Positions 34,014-43,276 of a stretch of 64,000 nt of DNA are shown here, piece by piece. Under the pieces are notes generated by a model. It saw only the letters and a list, made by a program, of their open reading frames with translations, did not search any database and was not told the DNA's origin. Numbering within the stretch: position 1 is the stretch's first letter; each line of letters starts with the position of its first letter. The translations under genes were made by a program, and so were the position numbers. This DNA comes from Algirhabdus cladophorae (GTDB taxonomy: Bacteria; Pseudomonadota; Alphaproteobacteria; Rhodobacterales; Rhodobacteraceae), in NCBI RefSeq assembly GCF_044772865.1, contig NZ_CP173029.1, forward strand, positions 3,534,001 through 3,598,000, in the 5' to 3' direction.

Positions 34014-34849
34014 AGCATGCCCTGACCTGCGTCGGACCCAGCCCGGGCTTTGCGGCGCCCACCGAACCAAGCCAAGCCCAAGAACAGGCCTATCATCGCC
34101 AGAGAAAACACAGTTGTCAGGGTGCCAAGGGCATAGAGCACGGGGGAGGTGACGTTTGTGGTCATGCCGTAGATTTCCAGCGGCAGCGTGTTGTAGCTGC
34201 CCGCGGTAAGCAGGGTTCGGGCAAATTCGTCGTAGCTGAGGGTAAAGCCAAACAAGGCGACCCCGATCAGCGAGGGCGCAATGATTGGCAGCACCACATG
34301 GCGCAGGGTTTGCCATGGGCTGGCGCCCAGATCACGGGCGGCTTCTTCATAGCTTTTGTCGAAGCGGTTGAAGACAGCGAACATGATCAACAGGCCAAAA
34401 GGCAGCGTCCATGTCAGTTGCGCGCCAAAACCTGACGTGGACCAATGCACATTCAGTCCCGATTGGGAAAACAGCAGGCCCACCCCCAGTGAGATCAGGA
34501 TGGACGGGATCACAAGTGAGGTAATGATCAGATAAAACAGGATGTTTGAACCTGGAAATTTGTGACGAAACGCCAGCCCGCCCATGACCGATACGACGAC
34601 AGTGACCACCATCACCATCAGTCCAAGGGCAAAGCTGCGGCGGAAGCTGCCCCATATGTCGCCAACGGCTTGCTGTTCGAACAGATCGCGGAACCAATGC
34701 AGCGATACACCGCGCATGGGGAAGGTCAGCCCGCCACCTTCACCTTGGAAAGACAGGATGCCGATGGTGATGGTTGGCCCGTAAAGAAACAGGAGGAACA
34801 GGGCGAAAAAGACGCTGAGGACGTAAAAGGATCGAGGGCGCGGTTCCAT
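34010..34849 (-). CDS. ABC importer permease, PotC-like
   Basis: This 279-aa inner-membrane protein has about six helices and the permease EAA loop (EAARDLGASPWQTLRHVVLPIIAPSL). It belongs to the spermidine/putrescine (PotC) branch. It forms the second membrane subunit with the upstream permease and overlaps the racemase start by four bases. The transported compound is not polyamine-specific in this branch. Confidence 0.9.
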   Translation of the reverse strand: MEPRPRSFYVLSVFFALFLLFLYGPTITIGILSFQGEGGGLTFPMRGVSLHWFRDLFEQQAVGDIWGSFRRSFALGLMVMVVTVVVSVMGGLAFRHKFPGSNILFYLIITSLVIPSILISLGVGLLFSQSGLNVHWSTSGFGAQLTWTLPFGLLIMFAVFNRFDKSYEEAARDLGASPWQTLRHVVLPIIAPSLIGVALFGFTLSYDEFARTLLTAGSYNTLPLEIYGMTTNVTSPVLYALGTLTTVFSLAMIGLFLGLAWFGGRRKARAGSDAGQGML

Positions 34850-34851
34850 GC

Positions 34852-35715
34852 CTAAAGCTCCTTTCTGATGTCGACGAAGCGCAGCAAAATGCCGATGGTG
34901 ATCAGCACGGTCAGCAGGAGAACAATCGCCGTGGCCGACGCGCTGGGGTATTGCAGAAGGGCGATATCGTTGGAGATCAGGCGCCCGACGTTGGCGGACT
35001 GGCTGCCACTCATAAACCGAACGGTGATGAAATCGCCCATCACCAAAGTGACCACGAAAATGGTGCCGATCATAATGCCCGGTTTGGTCAATGGGATGAT
35101 GACGTTCCAGAGGATTTGTGCGCCATTTGCGCCCGCATCGCGCGCGGCCTCGATCAAGGATTTGTCGATCCGCATCATCGTGTTAAAAATCGGGACAACC
35201 ATGAACAGCGTGTAGAGATGCACAAAGGCGAGTATCACGGCGAAGTCTGAAAACAGCAGCCATTCGATCGGTTCATCAATCACGCCCCATGAGATCAGTG
35301 TCGAATTGGCGATCCCGTTGCGTCCCAGAAATGGAATCCATGAGATCATGCGGATGATGTTGCTGGTCCAAAACGGGATCGTACACAGCAAAAACAAGGC
35401 GATCTGCCAAGTCAGAGTGCGGATGTGGAACGCCAGATAATAGGCCACCGTGAATCCAATCAGCAGCGTGCAGGTCCAAGTAATGAAAGCGTATTTGAAG
35501 GTGTTAAAGAAGACTGTGTAGGTCACTGGTGACCCGAACAGGAATTCGTAATTATCAAACTCGAATGCGGGAATGATCGAAAATTCAGTGGCCCGCCAAA
35601 AGCTGACGATGACGATCAAGACGATCGGTAATACGAGGAAAATCAGTAAAACTGCCGCCAATGGCGAGACCATCAGAAGGCTGGATATGGCAGAGGTGTC
35701 GCGCAGTTTTTTCAT
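34852..35715 (-). CDS. ABC importer permease, PotB-like
   Basis: This 287-aa membrane protein has about six helices and an EAA loop (EAARDAGANGAQILWNVIIPLTKPGI). The start at 35715 (MKKLRDTS) gives a short cytoplasmic N-terminus before the first helix; an in-frame start 45 bases earlier is less likely. It lies between the binding protein and the PotC-like permease, with a two-base gap to the latter. Confidence 0.9.
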   Translation of the reverse strand: MKKLRDTSAISSLLMVSPLAAVLLIFLVLPIVLIVIVSFWRATEFSIIPAFEFDNYEFLFGSPVTYTVFFNTFKYAFITWTCTLLIGFTVAYYLAFHIRTLTWQIALFLLCTIPFWTSNIIRMISWIPFLGRNGIANSTLISWGVIDEPIEWLLFSDFAVILAFVHLYTLFMVVPIFNTMMRIDKSLIEAARDAGANGAQILWNVIIPLTKPGIMIGTIFVVTLVMGDFITVRFMSGSQSANVGRLISNDIALLQYPSASATAIVLLLTVLITIGILLRFVDIRKEL

Positions 35716-35772
35716 TGGGGCATTCTTGCGTAAAAAAGGGTGCGCCACATCGCAGCGCACCCGAAAGGCAGT

Positions 35773-37050
35773 TTAGGCTGCGATAAATTCGTTCCATTTG
35801 CGGACCATGTACTGGTTTTCGTCCATGACGGAGTTCCAGCACACAACGGATCCCATGCGTTCGAGGAACGACCCACCGTCGCGGACTTCACCAGCACCCG
35901 CCAGCTTGTCACCTGTTGGGGATAGGATGTCGCCCATCGCGGCTTTGCCTTCATACCAGAAGCCCCATTCGTCATCAGACATGAACGCTTTGGACGTCTC
36001 AGGCACCGCAGAATAGTAGCCTTGACGCATCAGGTAGCCCCCAACCCAGCCGGAAAGATACCAGTTGATGTATTCATAGGCTGCATCCAGTTCGATACCT
36101 GACAGAGCAGCCGAGATACCCAAGCCACCGCCCCAAGACCGATAGCCTTCTTCCAGCGGTTGGTAGATGCAGGGGATGCCTTGCGATTTCACGGCTGTGA
36201 TCGCAGGGGACCACATGGACTGGATCACTACTTCGCCAGATGCCATCAGGTTGACGCTTTCATCGAAGGATTTCCAGAAGGCGCGGAATTGGCCATTTTT
36301 CTTGGCCTCGGTGAAGATGCCGATTGTCAGATCGATCTCTTCTTTGGTCATGTTGCCTTTGTCGGGGTAGGTGTATTCGCCCATGGATTCCACGACCATT
36401 GCCATGTCCATGATCCCGATAGACGAGATATCAAGGATAGAGGCCTTGCCTTTAAATTCAGGGTTCAACAGTTCGGACCAATTGGTAATGGGTCGGCCGA
36501 TCAGGTCAGGGCGGATGCCCAATGTGTCGGCGTTGTAGATGGTGGGGATCAAGGTCATCCAACCGGATTCTTCCTGAACAAAGTCGGTGCCGTTTGGCCC
36601 GGATGTAAAGCCAACGGTGTGCGGTGCGGTGCCCTGAGCGATTGTGCTGGTCGGTGTCAACAGGCCGCTGCGGAAGGTTCCGGCGATCTTGTCATAATTG
36701 TCGATTTTGGAGGTATCCATGGCCTGCAGATTGCCCGCACCCCAAACCTTTTTGGCGATAAAGTATTCGATGTCAGCGATGTCAAAGCTGTTGGGCTGTG
36801 TCGCCGCGCGCTGGGTTACGCTGTCGGTGTCCAATGCGGTCATTTCCAGTGTAAAGCCGAGGTCTTCTTTTACTTTCATTGCAACATCATTGAGGTTGGA
36901 CACGCCTGTTCCGAACTGGCGCAATGTCACGTCTTTGATGTTTTGCGCCCACAGCATTGGCGCGCCCAGAGTGGTTCCGGCCACTGCGGCGGTAGCGCTT
37001 TTCAAAAGTGTGCGGCGGCTCAAGCCGTTTCGTTGAGTGAATTTGGTCAT
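35773..37050 (-). CDS. ABC importer substrate-binding protein with Tat signal, PotD-like
   Basis: This 425-aa periplasmic protein has a twin-arginine signal (SRRTLLK, RR at 12-13, followed by a hydrophobic stretch and APMLWAQ). The body resembles bacterial extracellular solute-binding proteins of the polyamine/iron class (YNADTLGIRPDLIG, GEVVIQSMWSPA). It lies just downstream of the ATPase gene and upstream of both permeases. Tat export suggests folding before translocation. The substrate is unknown. Confidence 0.88.
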   Translation of the reverse strand: MTKFTQRNGLSRRTLLKSATAAVAGTTLGAPMLWAQNIKDVTLRQFGTGVSNLNDVAMKVKEDLGFTLEMTALDTDSVTQRAATQPNSFDIADIEYFIAKKVWGAGNLQAMDTSKIDNYDKIAGTFRSGLLTPTSTIAQGTAPHTVGFTSGPNGTDFVQEESGWMTLIPTIYNADTLGIRPDLIGRPITNWSELLNPEFKGKASILDISSIGIMDMAMVVESMGEYTYPDKGNMTKEEIDLTIGIFTEAKKNGQFRAFWKSFDESVNLMASGEVVIQSMWSPAITAVKSQGIPCIYQPLEEGYRSWGGGLGISAALSGIELDAAYEYINWYLSGWVGGYLMRQGYYSAVPETSKAFMSDDEWGFWYEGKAAMGDILSPTGDKLAGAGEVRDGGSFLERMGSVVCWNSVMDENQYMVRKWNEFIAA

Positions 37051-37099
37051 TGGGTCGTCTCCTTGTCAGGTTTTGGATTTTGGAAGAGGGCGCCGCGGT

Positions 37100-38086
37100 T
37101 CACGCGGTCAGTTTATGTTGATCGTTGGCGTCCCAGTGCAGACCGATGAGGTCGCCGGGGTTGTGCGGGTTGGCAAAAAAGATGGTGTCGGGGATCAGTG
37201 CCATGACCTCTTGATCCCTAGCGATGCGCGCGTGCACGGACACATGGGTGCCTTGGTATTCAACGGCGGTGATATCGCCCTGCAACGTACCTTTGTCCGC
37301 AGGTGTCAGCTGCACAGCATCTGCGCGAATGGCGAAACGCCCTTGGGCCAGGGACACGACGTTATGGCTTCCGATGAATTGCGCAACAAAAGCTGTTTTT
37401 GGCGCGTTAAAGACGTCGCGGGCTGGGCCTGCCTGTTCGATAACTGCGTTGTTCATTACGACGATTTCGTCGGCAAGGGCCAATGCCTCGTCCTGACCAT
37501 GAGTGACATGCACAAAGCTGATGCCAAGCTCGCGCTGAAGTTTGCGCAACTCGCCACGCATGCGGACGCGCAAAAACGGATCGAGGGCGGACAAAGGTTC
37601 GTCCAGCAGCAATACGTCAGGACGTGTGATCAAGGCGCGGGCCAAAGCCACACGTTGCTGTTGGCCGCCAGATAGTTGATCTGGTAGGCGGTCGCCGAGC
37701 GCACTTAGATCGACCAATTCCAACATCTCGCCTGCCTTGCTCAGACGTTGCGCTTTGTCCTCGCCTTTCATCTTGAGGCTAAAGGCTACGTTTTCGGCCA
37801 CACTAAGGTGCGGAAAGAGGGCGTAGTTTTGGAACATCATGGCTGTGCCGCGCTGGGCGGGTGCCAGATGTGAAATATCGGTACCCCCCAGTAGGATTGC
37901 CCCGTCGGTCACACTCTCGTGGCCTGCGATCATGCGCAGCGTTGAGGATTTACCACAGCCCGATGGGCCGAGCAGGCACGCGTATCCGCTGGGCTGAAAA
38001 TGATGACTGATCTTGTTCACGGCCACGGTTGTTCCGTAGCGTTTGGTCACGCTGACCAGTTCAAGCTCTTTACGATTATGTTCCAT
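37100..38086 (-). CDS. ABC importer ATP-binding protein, PotA-like
   Basis: This 328-aa ATPase has Walker A GPSGCGKSS, the signature LSGGQQQRVALARAL, Walker B LLLDEPLSALDP, and a C-terminal TOBE-like regulatory domain. The start at 38086 is chosen for the AAGGGGTGAC site directly before it; an ATG 66 bases earlier lacks this. It is the first gene of the leftward operon and is divergent from the GntR regulator, with a palindrome between them. Confidence 0.92.
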   Translation of the reverse strand: MEHNRKELELVSVTKRYGTTVAVNKISHHFQPSGYACLLGPSGCGKSSTLRMIAGHESVTDGAILLGGTDISHLAPAQRGTAMMFQNYALFPHLSVAENVAFSLKMKGEDKAQRLSKAGEMLELVDLSALGDRLPDQLSGGQQQRVALARALITRPDVLLLDEPLSALDPFLRVRMRGELRKLQRELGISFVHVTHGQDEALALADEIVVMNNAVIEQAGPARDVFNAPKTAFVAQFIGSHNVVSLAQGRFAIRADAVQLTPADKGTLQGDITAVEYQGTHVSVHARIARDQEVMALIPDTIFFANPHNPGDLIGLHWDANDQHKLTA

Positions 38087-38222
38087 GTCACCCCTTGGTT
38101 GCTTGCAGCAAAGGATGGGCAGGGGGTGGTCGGCAATTCTTGGCCGGTTCAAACAGGGCTGGATTCCAGAGTTGCCCGTAAATTGAGCGGCTTATGGGGG
38201 GCTTGGGTAAATAATGCACACA

Positions 38223-38238
38223 AAATTGTATACAATTT
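38223..38238. promoter_or_regulatory. Perfect 16-bp palindrome, likely GntR-family operator
   Basis: AAATTGTA is followed directly by its complement TACAATTT. The core TTGTATACAA fits the T-x-GT-N-AC-x-A pattern bound by FadR/FCD-type GntR regulators. It sits between the divergent importer operon and the GntR gene, about 80 bases from the latter start. It probably controls both directions. Confidence 0.7.
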
Positions 38239-38318
38239 AGAATCAGGTTGAGTACATTTTCGTTTCCAGTTGAGCGCCCTGCGCCCCTCTGACACAAAGG
38301 CGATACGAGGACACGCCG

Positions 38319-39017
38319 ATGAAAAAAACCGCCAGCCTAGACACGAAAACGCCTGCTTCCAGTGCCCAGATTGCAAGCGCGCTGTCTTTGGCTATTCACG
38401 AGCATCGCATCGCACCCGGCACCAAACTGGGTGAGGATGAATTGGGTGAGATTTACGGAGTGTCGCGCACTGTTGTTCGGTCGGCGTTGCAATCCCTGTC
38501 TTACATCCAGCTGGTTGAAATTCACCGCAATCGCGGCGCCTTTGTCGCGCGGCCCTCACCCAAAGAAGCCACGGAAGTGTTTGAGGCGCGCGAATTACTG
38601 GAGCCGCGAACAGCACGCACCGCTGCCCAATTCGCCACCGAAGCCGACATTGCGCTGCTGGAGCGCCATATCAAGGATGAACACGTGGCGCTGGACGCGT
38701 CTGATTTGGGACGTGCGTTATATCTGTCGGGGTTGTTCCACATGGAGATCGCCCGCATCGCCAACCAATCGACCATAGCTGCTATGATCGAAACACTGGT
38801 GGCGCGGTCGTCGTTGATTATCGCGCTTTATTGGCGGCGGGAAAGTGCGCTATGTGAAAAGCATGCGCATCACGCGCTGGTACGGGCTTTGGCCCAAGGA
38901 AATGGCGCGCAGGCTGAGGAGTTGATGCGCAGTCATTTGGTAGATTTGCATTCTGCTTTGGACTTGCGCCAACAGGTTGGCAACTTTGGCAGTCTCAAGG
39001 ATGCGCTGCGACTATGA
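38319..39017 (+). CDS. GntR-family transcriptional regulator with FCD domain
   Basis: This 232-aa regulator has an N-terminal winged helix (about 15-80; TKLGEDELGEIYGVSRTVVRSAL) and an all-helical FCD effector domain (about 90-220) with the metal-binding histidine pattern (FHMEIAR, HHALVRAL). It is divergent from the importer/racemase operon and most likely represses it until its ligand is present. The GNAT gene downstream overlaps by four bases. Confidence 0.92.
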   Translation: MKKTASLDTKTPASSAQIASALSLAIHEHRIAPGTKLGEDELGEIYGVSRTVVRSALQSLSYIQLVEIHRNRGAFVARPSPKEATEVFEARELLEPRTARTAAQFATEADIALLERHIKDEHVALDASDLGRALYLSGLFHMEIARIANQSTIAAMIETLVARSSLIIALYWRRESALCEKHAHHALVRALAQGNGAQAEELMRSHLVDLHSALDLRQQVGNFGSLKDALRL

Positions 39018-39844
39018 CCGTCCGCAATATGACGGAACTAGAACTAAACGATGTTCTGGGCTGGGCCACAAGGGAAGGGTGGAACCCCGGTGTTGAGGAC
39101 GCTCCTGCGTTTTTTGCTGCTGACCCAAACGGGTTCTTCGTCAAAGATGTGGATGGTTGCCCTGTAGCGGCTATCAGTGTCGTCAATCATAGTAACGATT
39201 TTGCGTTTTTGGGCCTCTATTTGTGTTTGCCGGGATATCGCGGGCGTGGTTATGGGATGGAGGTCTGGCGCCACGGGTTGGCGTATGCCGGTCGGCGCTG
39301 TGTCGGATTGGACGGTGTTGCGGCACAACAAGACAACTACCGAATATCAGGATTTCGCAAGACCGGCCGCACGGTGCGCTATCAAGGTGTGGTGTCCCAC
39401 AGGGCGTGCCCAAACGTTGTTGCAGCGACCACTTTGGATCGAAGTGTCTTGCTGGAGATGGAGCGTATTGCGACTGGAGCCATGCGAAATCAATTTATGG
39501 CAAACTGGTTCTCCCGGACCCGGTCGCGTCGGACTATGGTGCTAAAGCGTGGGAGCGAGATTGCTGGTTTTGCAACCGCCCGTGAGTGTGGCCTAGGGAT
39601 CAAAATAGGGCCTATTCAAGCGGAAAACGCGCAAGATGCCTTGGATCTGTTGCGGGCTGTTGCCCCACAGCAGGACGACGCACCGGTGTTTGTTGACGTG
39701 CCCGATACTGCGCAGGGTTTGAGCCTGCTTTTGCAACAACATGGCTTTGAGCCAGTTTTTGAAACCGCGCGCATGTATCTGAATACTCCACCCATCGGAC
39801 AGCCCCCGCCCTATCACGCGATTGCCTGTATGGAACTGGGCTGA
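39014..39844 (+). CDS. GNAT family N-acetyltransferase with C-terminal acetyltransf_18-like domain
   Basis: This 276-aa protein has a GNAT fold in the first half, with the acetyl-CoA loop LPGYRGRGYGMEVW (about 72-85), and a second smaller domain (about 140-270) similar to that of YitH-like acetyltransferases. It overlaps the GntR gene (ATGA), so it is co-expressed and may modify a compound linked to the importer. The substrate is unknown. Confidence 0.82.
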   Translation: MTVRNMTELELNDVLGWATREGWNPGVEDAPAFFAADPNGFFVKDVDGCPVAAISVVNHSNDFAFLGLYLCLPGYRGRGYGMEVWRHGLAYAGRRCVGLDGVAAQQDNYRISGFRKTGRTVRYQGVVSHRACPNVVAATTLDRSVLLEMERIATGAMRNQFMANWFSRTRSRRTMVLKRGSEIAGFATARECGLGIKIGPIQAENAQDALDLLRAVAPQQDDAPVFVDVPDTAQGLSLLLQQHGFEPVFETARMYLNTPPIGQPPPYHAIACMELG

Positions 39845-39912
39845 TTGGGTTGTGGTTCGGACTGTGCTAGTCTTTGCGATAGCATTTAAAAACCGGATCA
39901 AAGGAAACTCAG

Positions 39913-40431
39913 ATGTCTTCACCCAAACCAAACGTTGGCGCGCCCGTCGCTGAAATGAGCTTTCCTGTTGTCGGGCAAGACAACACCCTGACCATTGGCC
40001 AATCCAAAGATCGGTGGACTATGCTGTTTGTTTATCGTGGTAAGCACTGCCCCAGATGCAAACGGTTCCTGAACAAGTTGAACGCGGTGTTGGGTGCTTG
40101 GCAGGAACAGATGGATGTGATCGTGGTATCGGCGGATACGGCGGAAAAAGCTGCGGCTGACAAAGCCGAGTTTGGTTGGGATTTTGATCTGTGCTACGGG
40201 ATGACCGAGGCGCAAATGCGTGGGTTGGGTCTTTATGTTTCGACGCCTTTGTCAGAGGCTGAAACCACAGGCGTTTTTGCCGAACCCGGTGCTTTTGCGA
40301 TCCGCCCTAATGGGACGTTGATGTTGGTTGATATCTCGAACGGACCCGCGGCGCTGCCTGATCTTGAGGAATTGTTGGACGGTATGATCTTTAACATCAC
40401 CAATGATCGCCCGGAGCGCGGAACAGCCTGA
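39913..40431 (+). CDS. Peroxiredoxin-like (AhpC/TSA) protein
   Basis: This 172-aa thioredoxin-fold protein has a C46-P-R-C49 motif (GKHCPRCKRF) in the place of the peroxidatic site and a WDFDLCYG segment later. The CxxC layout fits the AhpC/TSA-like redox family more than classical 2-Cys peroxiredoxins. No signal peptide is seen, so it is cytoplasmic. It converges with the NMT1-type importer permease with a two-base gap. Confidence 0.78.
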   Translation: MSSPKPNVGAPVAEMSFPVVGQDNTLTIGQSKDRWTMLFVYRGKHCPRCKRFLNKLNAVLGAWQEQMDVIVVSADTAEKAAADKAEFGWDFDLCYGMTEAQMRGLGLYVSTPLSEAETTGVFAEPGAFAIRPNGTLMLVDISNGPAALPDLEELLDGMIFNITNDRPERGTA

Positions 40432-40433
40432 GC

Positions 40434-41192
40434 CTAGCCTGCCTCGCGTTCGGCCCATCCTGCAAATTGTCGTTCCAACAGGATCACTGCGTAATACAAG
40501 ACGATCCCAAGGAACGCCAAGGCGATCAGAACAGCGAACATCAATGGGTAATCGCCGTTGGTTTCGCCGGATTTGAACAGCGCTCCAAGGCCTTTGCCAT
40601 GGGGGCTGACAATCTCGACTAAGTTTGTGCCGATGAACGCCAGAGTGGCAGAGACTTTTAAGGCACCGAAGAATTCTGGCAGGGTCTTGGGCAAGGCTAT
40701 TTTGCGGAAAATCGTAAAACGCGATGCCCCCAAGGCCCGCAGAATATCGCGGTATTCTGGTTCCAAGGTCGACAGGCCTACACCGACGGAAACTGCGATA
40801 GGAAAGAACGAAATCATAAAGGCCATCAAGACCGTGTTGAAGTTGTGCTGGCCTATAAAGATCAGCGAAATGACAGGTACCAAGGTGGCCTTGGGAATGG
40901 CATTAAACCCGACCAACAACGGGTAGAGCGCGTCACGGGCAATTTTGGAAAACCCGATGATCATCCCGATCAACGTGCCAAAGATCACTGCAAGAAACAG
41001 ACCCACGACGGTGCGCCAGAGCGTGTCCCAGCCCATGATCAAAAACAGGCCTTTGTATTTCCAAAAGGCGGGCGGCAAATCGGATGGTGAGGCCATTTTG
41101 TAATTGGGCCAGTTGTTGACCCATACCAATGCTTCCCATAGCCCCAAGAAGATCAGGACGGCCATAAGGGGGACTGCGATTTTCTTGAGCAT
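40434..41192 (-). CDS. ABC importer permease, SsuC/ThiX-like
   Basis: This 252-aa inner-membrane protein has about six helices and an EAA-type loop (ILRALGASRFTIFRKIALPKTLPEF). It belongs to the taurine/nitrate/pyrimidine-precursor permease family. Its start overlaps the ATPase stop by one base. It is the last gene of the importer unit SBP-ATPase-permease. Confidence 0.9.
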   Translation of the reverse strand: MLKKIAVPLMAVLIFLGLWEALVWVNNWPNYKMASPSDLPPAFWKYKGLFLIMGWDTLWRTVVGLFLAVIFGTLIGMIIGFSKIARDALYPLLVGFNAIPKATLVPVISLIFIGQHNFNTVLMAFMISFFPIAVSVGVGLSTLEPEYRDILRALGASRFTIFRKIALPKTLPEFFGALKVSATLAFIGTNLVEIVSPHGKGLGALFKSGETNGDYPLMFAVLIALAFLGIVLYYAVILLERQFAGWAEREAG

Positions 41193-41983
41193 CAGTGCTG
41201 GTCCCCGTCACGCCCTTGGGCAATTTTGATTTGATCCCGCAGGATGTGCAGCATATCGGCGACTTTTGGGGTATACAGAACGTCCAGCGTACGGTCCTCG
41301 GGCAGGTCTACATCCATCACGTATTGGGTGCGGGCGGGACGACCGGACAGGACAACCACCTGATCGCCCAAGAAGACGCTTTCGCGTAGATCGTGGGTGA
41401 TCAGCACAGCAGTGAACGGCTCGGCCTGGCGCAAATCGCGCATGGTTTGCCAAAGGTCCTCGCGGGTGAAAGCATCCAACGCGCCGAACGGTTCGTCCAT
41501 GATCAAAACGTCCGGCTTGTGCACAATCGAGCGACACAGCGAGGCGCGCTGGCGCATGCCGCCAGACAGCTCGGACGGGCGCTTGTCCTCAAAACCAGTA
41601 AGGCCCACCATGTCCAGCAGGTCCATCACGCGCGCGACGCGATCTTTGCGGGACATGCGCGGTGCGACAATTTCAAGAGGTAAAATGATGTTATCGAGGA
41701 TGGTTCGCCATTCCAGCAAGACAGGGTTCTGGAAGGCCATGCCGACGGTATTTCGGGGGCCTTTGACCCGCTCGCCGTGCAGCCAGACCTCGCCGTGGTC
41801 AGGCTTTAAAAGACCCGCAACGAGGCGTGTTAGGGTCGATTTTCCGCAGCCCGAGGGGCCAACAACGGCGGCAAATGTTCCCTTGGGAACGCTGACGTCA
41901 AGCCCGTCCAACACAGGCAGAGGCCCGCTGTCGGTTGCGTAGGCATGCGTGACGTCTTTAATTTCAATGAGATTTTCGATGAT
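41192..41983 (-). CDS. ABC importer ATP-binding protein, SsuB/TauB-like, with unusual start
   Basis: The ATPase has Walker A GPSGCGKST, the signature LSGGMRQRASLCRSI and Walker B LIMDEPFGALD. The first ATG/GTG/TTG in frame is GTG at 41914, which gives 240 aa but cuts off the first strand of the nucleotide-binding domain. That strand (LIEIKDVTHAYATDSG) is encoded in frame upstream, without any ATG, GTG or TTG before the gene merges with the end of the binding-protein gene. Candidate non-canonical starts are ATC at 41983 (GGGG close upstream), ATT at 41968 or CTG at 42001. The boundary given is therefore provisional. Confidence 0.8.
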   Translation of the reverse strand: MIENLIEIKDVTHAYATDSGPLPVLDGLDVSVPKGTFAAVVGPSGCGKSTLTRLVAGLLKPDHGEVWLHGERVKGPRNTVGMAFQNPVLLEWRTILDNIILPLEIVAPRMSRKDRVARVMDLLDMVGLTGFEDKRPSELSGGMRQRASLCRSIVHKPDVLIMDEPFGALDAFTREDLWQTMRDLRQAEPFTAVLITHDLRESVFLGDQVVVLSGRPARTQYVMDVDLPEDRTLDVLYTPKVADMLHILRDQIKIAQGRDGDQH

Positions 41984-42045
41984 AGGCCCCGTTGGTTGCA
42001 GGCCACCGGACGTGTGCCGCTGGCCTGCTTTGTTTCTGACTTGGT

Positions 42046-43050
42046 TTATTTCAACATCAAAGTGCCGTCGGAAGGCAAGTAGCTGCTGTCAAAATAAAGC
42101 GATGCGTCGGGTTCTGTTTGGAACTCGTACACCGATTTTGTTTGTTCGATTGCGCTGGACATACGATCCGCATCGATTGTGCCCATGCCGTTTGCCTGCA
42201 CAAAGTCGGTGAGAACATTGGCATCGATGGCCATTTGCAGGCGCTCGGTCTCAAGGGCTGCATCAGCGGCTGGGTTGCGTTTCATCAATGCAGCGATTGC
42301 GGCATCTGGTGTCGCGATGGCATCTTTCCAGCCTTTACCTACAGCGGACAAAAAGCCCGTCACAGCCTCGGGGTTGGCTGCAGCAAAGTCAGTGTTGACG
42401 ATGATTGCGTTGCCATAAAGGTCGACGCCGTAGTCAGCCATCAGCAGAACCGAGATATCATCCGCCGGAACGCCCAAACGTTTGAGGTTCAGGGTGGACG
42501 AGAACGAGAAACCAGTGATCGCGGCTATGTTGCCTTCGGCCAGCATTGGCTCACGTGTGGGGAAGCCCACGGGTTCTACAGTGATTGCGGCTGCATCAAT
42601 GCCGGTTTCAGCGGCAAAGATAGGGAACTGGGCCCATGCGCCATCGGGGGGCGGGGCACCCAGAATTTTGCCTTGCAGATCGGCTGGGGCCTCTACACCC
42701 AAAGATTTGCGGCCAACAACGGCAAACGGTGGTTTGTCATAAACCATCATCACAGCGGTGACTGGGGCGCCTGGGTTTTGGTCCAAAAAGCGCATCAGCG
42801 AGTTGATATCGGCAAACCCCATTGGGAATGCGCCTGTTGCAACTTTTGGGATCGCATCCAGCGAGCCGCGACCTTCGCTGATTGATACGTTCAGATCAGC
42901 GTCGGAAAAATAGCCCGCATCAAGGGCATGGAAGTAGGGGGCAGACGGCCCTTCAAATTTCCAGTCCAAGGCAAAAGGTAGGTCGGTTTCAGCGACGGCC
43001 GATGTCGCAAGCAGTGCTGCGGCAAAGGTCATGAGTGATTTGTGAATCAT
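42046..43050 (-). CDS. ABC importer substrate-binding protein, NMT1/ThiY-like
   Basis: This 334-aa periplasmic protein has a signal peptide (cleavage after SAVAE or SAVA, about residue 20) and an NMT1/SsuA/ThiY-type fold (FALDWKFEGPSAPYFHALDAGYF, GSLDAIPKVATGAFPMGFADI). Related proteins bind pyrimidine precursors, taurine or sulfonates. The start at 43050 follows GGAG and yields a good signal sequence; longer in-frame starts do not. It lies 226 bases downstream of the aminomutase-like gene and may belong to the same regulon. Confidence 0.88.
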   Translation of the reverse strand: MIHKSLMTFAAALLATSAVAETDLPFALDWKFEGPSAPYFHALDAGYFSDADLNVSISEGRGSLDAIPKVATGAFPMGFADINSLMRFLDQNPGAPVTAVMMVYDKPPFAVVGRKSLGVEAPADLQGKILGAPPPDGAWAQFPIFAAETGIDAAAITVEPVGFPTREPMLAEGNIAAITGFSFSSTLNLKRLGVPADDISVLLMADYGVDLYGNAIIVNTDFAAANPEAVTGFLSAVGKGWKDAIATPDAAIAALMKRNPAADAALETERLQMAIDANVLTDFVQANGMGTIDADRMSSAIEQTKSVYEFQTEPDASLYFDSSYLPSDGTLMLK

Positions 43051-43276
43051 TGACAGAGCTCCATATTTCGTCGCCCAAAAGTTAACGCAGCCCTCTGGCG
43101 TTGCCCATCTAAGCCACAAAAAACTGCTCATTTTTCGTACTGCGCGGAATAATCGCCCAAAATTTAAGCAAAAATTCTGATATCAGTTAGGTTTTTATGA
43201 TACCCTAAACAGCAAAAACATCCATAGGTGGTGCGTCGTCTGATGCAAACAATCGAGTGGCAAGGCGCGGCTGCTG
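43051..43276 (-). promoter_or_regulatory. Gap upstream of the NMT1-type binding protein
   Basis: The left two thirds are AT-rich, with a CTGATATCAG palindrome and runs of A and T, consistent with a promoter for the importer unit. No TPP-riboswitch-like elements were recognised. No credible ORF was found. Confidence 0.35.

Noticed and set aside
34014..34316. Extended N-terminus for the hydantoin racemase
   Set aside because: The added 101 residues would overlap the permease gene in another frame and do not look like protein; the ATGA-coupled start at 34013 gives the family's normal N-terminus.
43051..43276. Possible TPP riboswitch, because the binding protein resembles ThiY
   Set aside because: No conserved THI-box-like sequence could be recognised in the region.
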